Positions 1 through 5,354 of a stretch of DNA of 7,118 nucleotides are shown here, piece by piece. Position numbers and translations under genes: made by a program. Every line of letters begins with the position of its first letter. The stretch's first letter is position 1. The DNA lies in contig SLNF01000266.1 of NCBI GenBank assembly GCA_007133145.1, positions 1-7,118 on the forward strand. The letters run 5' to 3'. The notes under the pieces are model-generated. The model was not told the origin of the DNA and searched no databases. It saw nothing but the letters and a program-made list of their open reading frames with translations. The stretch comes from Nitriliruptorales bacterium. Lineage in GTDB: Bacteria; Actinomycetota; Nitriliruptoria; Euzebyales; Egibacteraceae.

Positions 1-187
1 CCGCTTCAGTGCAGCTCGTCTGCTGGCCGACGATCAGTGCGCTCAGACCGACCACCGCGAGCGGGATCGCCGAGACAACATCCGGTTCGTCGGGAATCAG
101 CCCTGACGCGATCCCATAGCCGAGCAAGGCGCCCCCGAGGATGAACAGCGCGTGCTTCGCCGGCACCCCGGACCTCTTCTGACCCAT
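1..187 (-). CDS. Small membrane protein, N-terminal part (runs off left edge)
   Basis: An open frame starts at an ATG at 187-185 and is still open after 62 codons at the left edge. A purine-rich SD (GGGGGAG, 198-204) sits 10 nt upstream of the ATG. The protein begins with a short basic stretch (MGQKRSG) followed by two hydrophobic segments, roughly residues 13-31 (ALFILGGALLGYGIASGLI) and 40-54, joined by an acidic loop (PDEPD). Third codon positions are mostly G or C, as in the real genes of this window. This pattern fits a small integral membrane protein with the N-terminus inside. I do not recognise a family. It lies on the same strand as the lipoprotein gene but is 382 nt downstream of it, so co-transcription is uncertain. 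The C-terminal end is outside the window. Confidence 0.6.
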   Translation of the reverse strand, partial: MGQKRSGVPAKHALFILGGALLGYGIASGLIPDEPDVVSAIPLAVVGLSALIVGQQTSCTEA

Positions 188-569
188 CGCGAACCAGCTC
201 CCCCAGTCGGCTGACGGTTTGCTGTCAACAACGACGTCGGAGGCTGCTGCGTCGCGTGGTGCGCGTCAACCTCGACCATCGTGGACGACTGCCTCCGCGC
301 CGCTGGCTGTTGCCGACGGGCGCTGCTCCGGTCCCGTCCACGTGGCGAACGACACCCCCAACCACACGCACACGAGGATGCAGGCTCGGATCGACGCGAG
401 CCCGCTGCCTGCGCCCGGGTCAAGCACGGCGCGGCGCGAGACCGGGCCGGCGACAGACAGAAGCCCTTGCGCGCCGGCAGACTCGACAGGCCAACTGTTC
501 AGCCGCACGCTCGAAGCCGGAGCTCTGCCAAGGAGCGAGACGCGGCGTTGCGTCCGGGGAGCGAGCCGC
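188..569. other. Intergenic region, no confident gene
   Basis: These 382 nt separate the lipoprotein stop from the small membrane protein. A minus-strand frame at 266-508 (GTG start, 80 codons) contains one hydrophobic stretch around IRACILVCVWLGVSFATW, which could be a membrane segment. It has no convincing SD and ends in low-complexity sequence, so I do not call it a gene. A short inverted repeat (GACGC/GCGTC, 539-554) lies about 15 nt past the lipoprotein stop; it is too weak to call a terminator. Long plus-strand frames here only reflect the scarcity of stop codons in GC-rich DNA. Confidence 0.35.
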
Positions 570-2105
570 TCAGGGTCCTGCGATCGTCAGGAGATCCTCG
601 AGTTCCAGGGCGGTGCGGTTCGACACCGCTGCAGGGCCGCCCAGGACGAGCACGTCGCCGGGCGAGAGCGCCGTGATGCCCGCGCTCAAGCCTGCCGGGA
701 GCCGGTCGGCTCGCGTCAGCAGCACGGGACCGTTCGTCTGGCCGGCGGCCGCGGCGCCCGCGAGCGCATCCGGGGCGCTCGCACCCGTCGCCACGAGCAC
801 CGTCCCCGTGGTGTCGAAGGCGTCGTCGGCGACGGCCAGCGCGGTCTCGTAACGGTCGGCTCCACTGATCCGGTCGACGGCCAGCCCGAGGCCGCGGATC
901 TGCGACTCCACCACGTCATCGACGGCGGCCTGGCCCCCGAGGATGACGACACGCTCCGGGGCGAGCCGTTCCAACTGCGTTCGTGTCGAGGCCGGCAGCG
1001 TGTCCGGCTCGCTCAGCAGCAGCAGATGGCCCCCAGCCGCTGCGGCAGCGCCGCCGCCGAGCGCGTCGGGGAAGTTCCGCCCCGTGGCGACGTAGACCGT
1101 CGAGGCGTCGTCGAAGAACTCGACGGCCACTGCAGCAGCGGTCTCATAGCGGTTGCCACCCGCGATGCGGTCGACCTCGCCAGCCAGTGGCTCCAGCGCC
1201 GACTCGATGGCAGGGCCCACGACGGCGGGGCCGCCAAGGATCACGACGCGTCCGGGGTCGAGGCGCGCCAACTCATCTCGGGTCTCGTTCGGCAGGTCGT
1301 CCTCGGCGGTGAGCAGCACCGGCGCGTCCTGCGTGCCGGCCGCTCCACTCGCGGCGAGGGCATCGGCGAACCCACGCCCCTCCGCGACGAACGCGACGTC
1401 CACCCCGGGTTCGAAGAAGCGCTCCGAGATGGCCGCCGCGGTGGCATAGCGGTTCGGGCCCGCCACACGATTGGTGACCTCGCGGAGGAGACTCGAGGCG
1501 TGGAGGTCGACGGCCTCCCCGACGGTCGGGCGCCAGGTGACGGTGCCGTCACCGGCGACATCGCCGTCGTGGGAGTCGAGCGTGCCGGGAAGGCGCACCG
1601 AGATCTCGAGGTCGATCGCCTCGGCGACCGCCTCGGAGATCTCCTCCCCCAGCTCGTCGTCGGACTCGGGATCGGACTCGATCTGCTGCGACCAGCGCGC
1701 CTCGACAGCGTCGACGGTCAACAGAGAATCGTCTCCCTCGGTGAAGAGGCCCAAGCAAGGCTCGCCGACGCCGCCGGCTTCCTCGTTGGCCTCTTCCAAC
1801 GCCGCAAGCAAGGTCTCGAGTTCGGCGGGGTCGGAGAACGACGCCTTCGAACGCGTGCCCTCGAAGTCCCCGTCGTCGACGGCTTCCTGCGTCCAGCCAT
1901 CCGGCACGTTGGGGAGGTCCGCGAAGCGCCCGTCGAGGAAGTCGTCGACGTCCTCCTCCTGGGGGTCGAGGAGCGCGAGGCACTCAACGGTCCCCGAGCC
2001 GTCCTCCTCCACGACGACGAGATGCTCCGCACGCAGCTCGCACGCTGAGAGGAGCAGGGCCAGAGCCAACACACAGATGATCGTCGTCGCTGTTCGCTTG
2101 CGCAT
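570..2105 (-). CDS. Cell-surface lipoprotein: LppM-like domain plus three CWB2 repeats
   Basis: A 511-residue exported lipoprotein. Residues 1-22 are a classic lipoprotein signal (MRKR, hydrophobic core, lipobox LSAC with Cys22), so the mature protein should be anchored on the outer face of the membrane. Residues 25-205 resemble the LppM type of actinobacterial lipoprotein domain: a strand followed by EEDGSGTVE (33-41), a long acidic helical part, and GDGTVTWRPTVGE (185-197). Residues about 212-505 are three CWB2 units (212-307, 310-406, 409-505), each with RYxT (219, 319, 418), a FADAL/FPDAL/APDAL motif and an ILGG/VLGG motif. CWB2 domains in clostridia bind anionic wall polymers, so a wall-contacting role is likely but inferred. 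The ATG at 2105 has a GGGGGA SD 4-5 nt upstream. Unit 1 has RYAT rather than RYET. The LppM-like assignment is by recalled pattern; the CWB2 assignment is firm. Confidence 0.9.
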   Translation of the reverse strand: MRKRTATTIICVLALALLLSACELRAEHLVVVEEDGSGTVECLALLDPQEEDVDDFLDGRFADLPNVPDGWTQEAVDDGDFEGTRSKASFSDPAELETLLAALEEANEEAGGVGEPCLGLFTEGDDSLLTVDAVEARWSQQIESDPESDDELGEEISEAVAEAIDLEISVRLPGTLDSHDGDVAGDGTVTWRPTVGEAVDLHASSLLREVTNRVAGPNRYATAAAISERFFEPGVDVAFVAEGRGFADALAASGAAGTQDAPVLLTAEDDLPNETRDELARLDPGRVVILGGPAVVGPAIESALEPLAGEVDRIAGGNRYETAAAVAVEFFDDASTVYVATGRNFPDALGGGAAAAAGGHLLLLSEPDTLPASTRTQLERLAPERVVILGGQAAVDDVVESQIRGLGLAVDRISGADRYETALAVADDAFDTTGTVLVATGASAPDALAGAAAAGQTNGPVLLTRADRLPAGLSAGITALSPGDVLVLGGPAAVSNRTALELEDLLTIAGP

Positions 2106-2109
2106 CGTT

Positions 2110-2115
2110 TCCCCC
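2110..2115 (-). promoter_or_regulatory. Ribosome binding site of the lipoprotein gene
   Basis: Read on the minus strand this is GGGGGA, ending 4 nt before the ATG at 2105-2103. It supports that ATG as the true start, as does the lipoprotein signal peptide that begins there. Confidence 0.55.
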
Positions 2116-2184
2116 GAAGATCGAGCGGTGCGTGGCTACCCCCGGCCCCCGGCACGGAAGGAGGCCCACGCTCTCTCTGACGCG

Positions 2185-2213
2185 AAACTATCAGCTCGTT
2201 CGGGGGCCGTGAA
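2185..2213 (-). promoter_or_regulatory. Candidate promoter of the lipoprotein gene
   Basis: On the minus strand, TTCACG (2213-2208) and TAGTTT (2190-2185) are separated by exactly 17 nt. They match 4/6 of the -35 consensus TTGACA and the TAnnnT form of the -10 hexamer. The site sits in the only noticeably AT-richer pocket of this gap (around 2175-2195) and would leave a leader of about 70 nt before the ATG at 2105. Actinobacterial promoters are degenerate, so this is a plausible reading only. Confidence 0.4.
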
Positions 2214-2221
2214 GACCTCGG

Positions 2222-2353
2222 CACGTCAACCGCGACGCCGATGTCGAGCCGGTCCTCGACCTGCGCGGCACGATCGAGGTGCTGCGGCTGGGGTTCCACG
2301 CCCTGGCGAGGGCCGACCCAGCCCGCATCCCCAGGGCCGACCTCGACGCTCCG
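2222..2353 (+). pseudogene. Remnant of an ornithine cyclodeaminase / mu-crystallin family enzyme (N-terminal part)
   Basis: A 44-codon stretch on the plus strand reads like the start of an ornithine-cyclodeaminase-family protein. DVEPVLDLRGTIEVLRLGF is followed by HALARAD, then PARIPRADLDAP, corresponding to the usual 'DV..lLdm..aIea...aF.ala.Ge....PPR..l..p' opening. The frame begins just after an in-frame TGA at 2210-2212, and no ATG, GTG or TTG codon precedes the similarity. After residue 44 the similarity ends, although the frame stays open. None of the later family landmarks (the NAD-binding Rossmann glycine motif) are present. It is therefore a startless, endless fragment. It lies in the gap between two minus-strand genes and abuts the candidate promoter. 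The family call is from memory of the pattern and could be wrong. Confidence 0.4.
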
Positions 2354-2435
2354 ACCCGACGGGATCACGCCTCGAGCCGTCGGAGCAGCACGACTGGCGC
2401 GTCGGGCAGCGAGGGCACCGGCTGCGACGCGGTTG

Positions 2436-2452
2436 CGAGGGCGAACACCTCG
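2436..2452 (-). terminator. Weak hairpin after the anchored-protein gene
   Basis: CGAGG and CCTCG form a 5-bp stem with a 7-nt loop, starting 3 nt beyond the stop codon of the minus-strand gene at 2456. There is no T-run. It is a weak terminator candidate at best. Confidence 0.2.
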
Positions 2453-2455
2453 GCT

Positions 2456-3142
2456 CTACGGCGCGTCGTCGGCGCTGCCGGCCCACAGCCTCCACTGCCC
2501 TTGGAAGGTGTCGAACTCGTAGGCCACCCCGTTGAGGCGCGCCCGCGCGGTGCGGTCGGTGTCGGCGACGGTCTCGTCGAGGCCGAGCTCGTCGGCCGCG
2601 AAGGCCCTCACCTCGTCGTCGTCGAGCCCGCTGGTCGCGTGGATGAGCGCGTAGACCATCGCGAGGTAGTCGACGGCCTCGTCGACGTCGGCAGGCTCGC
2701 CGCGCAGCTCCATGCGCGAGAGGAAGCCCTCAGGGTGGGCGATGACCTCGAGCTCGGCGCCGTCGGGGAAGGGTCGCGTCTCCGCGCCCATGCCGTGGGG
2801 CCGCTCGGGGAGGGTGAGCGGCTCGAGCTCGTGACCGAAGCCGAGGTCTGCGACGAGGCGGTTCCAGTCGTGGCGGAACTCCTCGGCGGTCACGTCGATG
2901 TGGGCGAGCTCCTCCGACCAGTCCGGCGTCTCGCCGGCGCGCTCACCCGGCGGGTCGCCGGCGGGCGGCTCCGGGGCCACCGGCTCGGGGGTCGGTCCTT
3001 CGTCGCCAGCGACGACGACCAGGGCGGCCACGGCCACCGCCACGACCACCGCCACCACGACGGCGGTGAAGGACGGCCTCGTTCTCCCGCGGCGACGGCG
3101 GCGCTCGGTGGAGCGGTCGCCGGCGGCGGCCTCCTCGCGCAT
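2456..3142 (-). CDS. Membrane-anchored protein of unknown function
   Basis: From this start the protein has 228 residues. An upstream in-frame ATG at 3178 would give 240, but it lacks an SD. The ATG at 3142 has GAGGGG about 6-8 nt upstream, so I prefer it. Numbering from the longer form: residues 1-36 are charged with an Arg-run at 26-31. A single hydrophobic helix follows at about 37-57 (FTAVVVAVVVAVAVAALVVVAG), then a Pro/Glu-rich linker (60-85), then a folded domain (about 90-236) with no recognised family. That domain opens with DVTAEEFRHDWNRLV and contains DEAVDYLAMVYALIH and a C-terminal YEFDTFQGQWRLWAG. The arrangement predicts a cytoplasmic N-terminus and an extracellular domain. Such 'TM plus small alpha/beta domain' proteins are common in Gram-positives, but the role is unknown. 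It sits 350 nt upstream of the lipoprotein gene on the same strand, with a separate candidate promoter between them. Confidence 0.75.
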   Translation of the reverse strand: MREEAAAGDRSTERRRRRGRTRPSFTAVVVAVVVAVAVAALVVVAGDEGPTPEPVAPEPPAGDPPGERAGETPDWSEELAHIDVTAEEFRHDWNRLVADLGFGHELEPLTLPERPHGMGAETRPFPDGAELEVIAHPEGFLSRMELRGEPADVDEAVDYLAMVYALIHATSGLDDDEVRAFAADELGLDETVADTDRTARARLNGVAYEFDTFQGQWRLWAGSADDAP

Positions 3143-3269
3143 TCCCTGCCCCTCGACTCCCTCGGGCTCTGCCCCCATGAGGATTCCCGCTCGAGCGGCA
3201 ACGCCGCACCCCTCAGCGGCGGCGAGTCCGGCAAGGTGGTCGAGGCCGGCGGCCTGGGGATCTCACCGC

Positions 3270-3524
3270 GGCGCCTTCGTCGCGTCGGCCCTGGGCAGCT
3301 TGGTGTGGATCCCCCTGATGGCGCTGGGCGGCCTGTGGTTCCCACGTGAGGCCATGCCCACGGTGATGCGCCAGATCAGCGACGTCTCGCCCACCGGCGC
3401 CGCCGTCGACGCGCTCCAACACGCCTGGTTCGGCACCGGAGCACCCACCTCGAGCCTGCTCGTCCTCGCCGTGTCGGCGCTCGTCTTCGGCGCAGCCGCC
3501 ATGGCCGCGTTCCGGTGGGAATGA
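3270..3524 (+). pseudogene. C-terminal fragment of an ABC-2-type transporter permease
   Basis: The last 84 residues of an ABC-2 permease are intact up to a TGA at 3522-3524. The fragment starts with part of a membrane helix (GAFVASALGSLVWIPLMALG). It continues with the hallmark GGLWFPREAMPTVMRQISDVSP, the loop TGAAVDALQHAWFG, the last helix (SSLLVLAVSALVFGAAAMAAF) and a short tail, FRWE. Full family members have about 240-270 residues and six helices, so roughly two thirds are missing. Upstream of 3270 the same frame runs antisense through the neighbouring minus-strand gene and has no permease features, so no start exists. There is no adjacent ATP-binding-protein gene. The remaining end is well preserved, with no internal stop, which suggests that the deletion is recent. 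Confidence 0.75.
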
Positions 3525-3631
3525 CCAGCCGGTCCGGGTCACAGCGCCGACCGTCTACCACCTGCACCGCCGCCTGCCCGCGACCGGACCACGGGCTAGA
3601 CCGGTCAACCGCCCCACGAGCCCCAAAGGTC

Positions 3632-3736
3632 AACCTTCGCCGGGTGGGGCGGCGCGGCGATCGATGTCGCGTCCGGTGGCCCTGCGGTCGGGTGGGCGAG
3701 GCCGGGGCCTGCCGGCCTGGAGGCGAACGCTGCCTT
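3632..3736 (+). repeat. Dispersed ~105-bp direct repeat, copy 1
   Basis: This stretch matches 5071-5174 on the same strand at about 85% (15 mismatches and one 1-nt gap by hand alignment). It includes a 25-nt identical core (3668-3692 versus 5107-5131) and a conserved right end, AGGCGAACGCTGC. Most differences are in the left 43 nt. It contains a short palindrome (AGGCC-GG-GGCCT, 3699-3710) that copy 2 does not keep. No terminal inverted repeats or flanking target duplications are seen. It is intergenic, just left of the 33-residue ORF. Confidence 0.8.
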
Positions 3737-3737
3737 G

Positions 3738-3839
3738 ATGGACGACTACGACCACCCCTCCTTCATGGAGGAGCGCGCTTCGGCGTACAAGAAGGACCTC
3801 GACTCCCGCGCCCTGCGGGCAGGGTTGACTGCGCCGTGA
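3738..3839 (+). CDS. Short ORF (33 aa), unknown; possibly the tail of a lost gene
   Basis: The ATG at 3738 lies 1 nt beyond repeat copy 1. The frame encodes 33 residues beginning MDDYDHPSFMEERASAYKKD and ending at TGA 3837-3839. Codon use is strongly gene-like: nearly every third base is G or C, and the composition is a normal charged, helical peptide rather than the Arg/Pro/Ala-rich translations typical of shadow frames here. GGAGG at 3719-3723, inside the repeat, is 14 nt upstream of the ATG, which is rather far. A stem-loop begins 1 nt after the stop. It may be a true small protein, or the end of a longer gene whose front was replaced by the repeat. I do not recognise a family. Confidence 0.4.
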   Translation: MDDYDHPSFMEERASAYKKDLDSRALRAGLTAP

Positions 3840-3840
3840 A

Positions 3841-3856
3841 CGCTGAGGCGTCAGCG
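3841..3856 (+). terminator. Stem-loop directly after the 33-aa ORF
   Basis: CGCTGA and TCAGCG form a perfect 6-bp stem with a GGCG loop, starting 1 nt after the stop codon. There is no following T-run, so intrinsic termination would be of the weak, GC-rich actinobacterial kind. Confidence 0.35.
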
Positions 3857-4071
3857 CTGCCCGCGGTCTGGCAGGCCAGCACCACGCCGGAGGGCGTCTG
3901 ACTCTGCCACGACGGCGCCCCCCACATTGGGCTCCTTCATGACGATCCGGTTGTCCAATACAAACGGGGCCTTTCGCCTCTAGCGGGGTCGTGGCTGCTT
4001 CCACACCGTCAAGTGGCGGGGGACTGTCGGTCCCGCCGACGGTGGGTGCTGTGGGTCCTTCGCTGGGAGAC
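3857..4071. other. Intergenic leader of the DUF3237-like gene
   Basis: No gene is supported here. An AT-richer pocket at about 3925-3965 contains ATTGG (3926-3930) and its inverted copy CCAAT (3955-3959), and TTGTCC (3951-3956), a possible -35 without a clear -10 at the right spacing. The pocket is the likely promoter zone for the gene starting at 4086, but no hexamer pair is convincing. Confidence 0.3.
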
Positions 4072-4077
4072 AGGAGG
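4072..4077 (+). promoter_or_regulatory. Consensus ribosome binding site
   Basis: A perfect AGGAGG sits 8 nt before the ATG at 4086. It is the strongest SD in the window and fixes the start of the DUF3237-like gene. Confidence 0.8.
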
Positions 4078-4085
4078 AGGGCATC

Positions 4086-4553
4086 ATGGCGACCATCGAG
4101 GCCCCCGGCGAGAAGATCGCAGTGGGCGACCTCGTCTACGAGGCCGACGGCCGTTTCACCGAGTTCGTCGACTACGGCGTGGCATTCGAGGACTGGGTGA
4201 GTGGCGAGCCGCTGCCGGCGGCCGGCCACCGGTTCGACATGACCTGGGAGGGCACCGTCACCGGGCTGCTCGAGGGCACGCTCAGCGGCGTCGAGTACAG
4301 CTACACGCGCGCTGACGGCCGTATGGCATTGCACTTCCACGGCTGCTTGACCACCAAGGATGGCGCCCGCATCTCGGTGCTCGCGACCGGGACGAGCATC
4401 GACGATGAGCAGGGCCTGACAAGGCTGTTCCAGCACATCGAGCTGCACTCGAACTTCGAGGCCTACCAGTGGGTCAACGACCTCCCGGTGCGGGGCGAGG
4501 CGACCCTCGACGCCACTACCGCGGTGGGCAAGATTCGCGCGACCGTGGCCTGA
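4086..4553 (+). CDS. DUF3237-like small beta-rich protein
   Basis: A 155-residue soluble protein with no signal peptide or membrane segment. The sequence alternates short beta-strand patterns. Residues 46-68 (GHRFDMTWEGTVTGLLEG) open a barrel-like fold, 74-100 (TRADGRMALHFHGCLTTKDGARISVLATG) match the central DUF3237-type strand-turn-strand with its DGA turn, and 124-139 (FEAYQWVNDLPVRGEAT) match the closing 'Y.WlN.l...G.g' segment. The length agrees with the family (about 150). Family function is unknown; neighbours elsewhere often include small-molecule catabolic enzymes. The family assignment is by pattern and moderate; that the gene is real is near certain (perfect SD, good codon bias). 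It is monocistronic and lies between the two repeat copies. It faces the DUF433 gene, 157 nt from its stop. Confidence 0.8.
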   Translation: MATIEAPGEKIAVGDLVYEADGRFTEFVDYGVAFEDWVSGEPLPAAGHRFDMTWEGTVTGLLEGTLSGVEYSYTRADGRMALHFHGCLTTKDGARISVLATGTSIDDEQGLTRLFQHIELHSNFEAYQWVNDLPVRGEATLDATTAVGKIRATVA

Positions 4554-4660
4554 GGCTTGGAGACCGCGGCGCAGGCCGGCCACGCGACGCCGAGCCCGCC
4601 GCAGCGGTGACACCGCAGCATGGGGGCTCGCCCAGGGTGGGTGGGCCCCTGCTGCGCAAC
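4554..4660. other. Convergent intergenic region with inverted repeats
   Basis: Between the DUF3237-like stop and the toxin remnant there is an odd-length perfect palindrome, GCGGTG-A-CACCGC (4604-4616), that could fold as a GC-rich hairpin. A second inverted repeat, CTGCTGC/GCAGCAG with a 7-nt loop, spans 4649-4669 and runs into the remnant. Either could serve as a bidirectional stop between the converging genes; neither has a T-run. Confidence 0.3.
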
Positions 4661-4714
4661 CGGCAGCAGCACGCCGGCCCAGGCCGACACGTCTTCGTCG
4701 AGCTTGGCCCTCAA
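4661..4714 (-). pseudogene. Remnant of a DUF5615/VapC-like (PIN-fold) toxin start
   Basis: Read on the minus strand from a TTG at 4714-4712, the frame gives L(M)RAKLDEDVSAWAGVLL. This matches the typical opening of the PIN-like toxins that accompany DUF433 antitoxins ('MR.klDEnl...a..L'), including the first acidic pair D6/E7. The TTG overlaps the antitoxin stop (TTGA), the usual arrangement for this pair. After about 17 residues the family pattern (GHDV and later acidic positions) disappears. The frame remains open to 4463 but encodes unrelated sequence that runs antisense into the DUF3237-like gene. No downstream stretch in the other frames restores the toxin, so this looks like a deletion and not a frameshift. 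The break falls at the CTGCTGC/GCAGCAG inverted repeat. Confidence 0.5.
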
Positions 4715-4947
4715 GAGGCCGAGACCGCGGGATACTCGTCACGAGCCAACTCGGCGCCGTACGGCGCAGCCGCTTGGATGCCCTCGACCGTCAGCGTCGG
4801 GTAGTCAGCCATGATCTCGGCCTCGCTCATCCCGTCAGCCAAGGCGTCGAGCACGCCACTCACCGTCACCCGCGTCCCCTTGATGGCCGCTTGACCATGG
4901 CAGACATTCGGGTCCCGCACGATCAGTGCGTCATGATCGACCGGCAT
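4711..4947 (-). CDS. DUF433 family antitoxin (VapB-like, COG2442 type)
   Basis: A 78-residue protein, typical for DUF433 (about 75). The diagnostic order is present: I-V-R-D-P-N-V (9-15), G18, then AIKGTRVTVSGVLDALADGMS (21-41) and EIMADYPTLTVEGIQAAAPYGAEL (44-67). The 'IkGTR..V' and 'DYP.Lt...I.aA..Y' motifs form a small winged-helix-like fold. In the family these proteins are usually the first gene of a type II toxin-antitoxin pair with a PIN-like nuclease of the DUF5615 type, where they would bind the toxin and their own operator. Here the expected toxin is reduced to its first codons. The ATG at 4947 has GGGGG 8 nt upstream. The position that is usually Gly-Lys-Pro is HGQAA (17-21), a mild departure. 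Confidence 0.85.
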   Translation of the reverse strand: MPVDHDALIVRDPNVCHGQAAIKGTRVTVSGVLDALADGMSEAEIMADYPTLTVEGIQAAAPYGAELARDEYPAVSAS

Positions 4948-5070
4948 ACCGTCATCCCCCGACCGCCCCGCTGCCCCTCAGGCTACGTCACCCCCCAGAG
5001 GACGGGCCCGACCGTCCACAAGGCGAGCATGGCCTGCGGTCCTCCACCCCGGAGCCGACCGCGCCAACAC

Positions 5071-5174
5071 AACCCTCGCCGGGGAGGGGGGTGTGGCGAT
5101 GCATGGCGCGTCCGGTGGCCCTGCGGTCGGGAGGGCGAGACCCGGGCCCGCCGGCGTTGAGGCGAACGCTGCTT
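5071..5174 (+). repeat. Dispersed ~105-bp direct repeat, copy 2
   Basis: This is the partner of 3632-3736 in the same orientation, about 85% identical by hand alignment, with the 25-nt identical core at 5107-5131. Its left end can fold: CCCTC (5073-5077) and GAGGG (5084-5088) form a stem with a 6-nt loop. Copy 1 keeps part of this stem through G-T wobble positions. It lies about 124 nt upstream of the DUF433 start. The borders after the shared right end (…GCTGCTT) differ completely between copies. Confidence 0.8.
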
Positions 5175-5354
5175 GCCACTGAAGGCATAACCATGCGGTG
5201 CCCCCGCGGCTGGCGGTGACGCGGCCGGCCATCGCGGCGCCGACCCCGGGATCGCGGAAATCGGCGATGCCGCATCGCGCGCTGTGGAGCCTGGAGCCGA
5301 GGCTGACGAGCACCTTCGGGTGCCGCGGCAGCGAGGACGCAGCGGTGCTCTGTG

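Noticed and set aside
266..508. An 80-codon minus-strand frame with one hydrophobic stretch
   Set aside because: It has a GTG start without a convincing SD and a low-complexity tail; one hydrophobic segment is not enough to call a gene.
219..2048. A 609-codon plus-strand open frame
   Set aside because: It is antisense to the lipoprotein, is rich in Arg/Gly/Ala, has no SD or domain, and the minus-strand reading has a signal peptide and three clear CWB2 repeats.
2279..3349. A 356-codon plus-strand open frame
   Set aside because: Most of it is antisense to the anchored-protein gene; only the part just upstream of and around its start (2222-2353) resembles a protein family and is listed as a remnant.
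3632..3736. The repeat as coding sequence (similar minus-strand peptides with RPPDRRATGR in both copies)
   Set aside because: Differences are not concentrated at third codon positions, there is an internal 1-nt gap, and the peptide is low complexity.
3938..3982. A 14-codon ORF upstream of the DUF3237-like gene as a regulatory leader peptide
   Set aside because: It has no SD, no run of a regulatory amino acid and no attenuator-like alternative stems.
3630..4742. A 370-codon minus-strand open frame
   Set aside because: It runs antisense through the DUF3237-like gene and through repeat copy 1, with Arg/Pro/Ala-rich composition and no recognisable domain.
3632..5174. The repeat pair as integron attC sites with gene cassettes
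   Set aside because: No GTTRRRY or RYYYAAC core sites are at the borders, the copies share a long identical core instead of a variable palindrome, and no integrase is seen.
3632..5174. The repeat pair as CRISPR or insertion-sequence ends
   Set aside because: There are only two copies 1.4 kb apart, too long for CRISPR repeats; they are direct, without terminal inverted repeats, transposase or visible target duplications.
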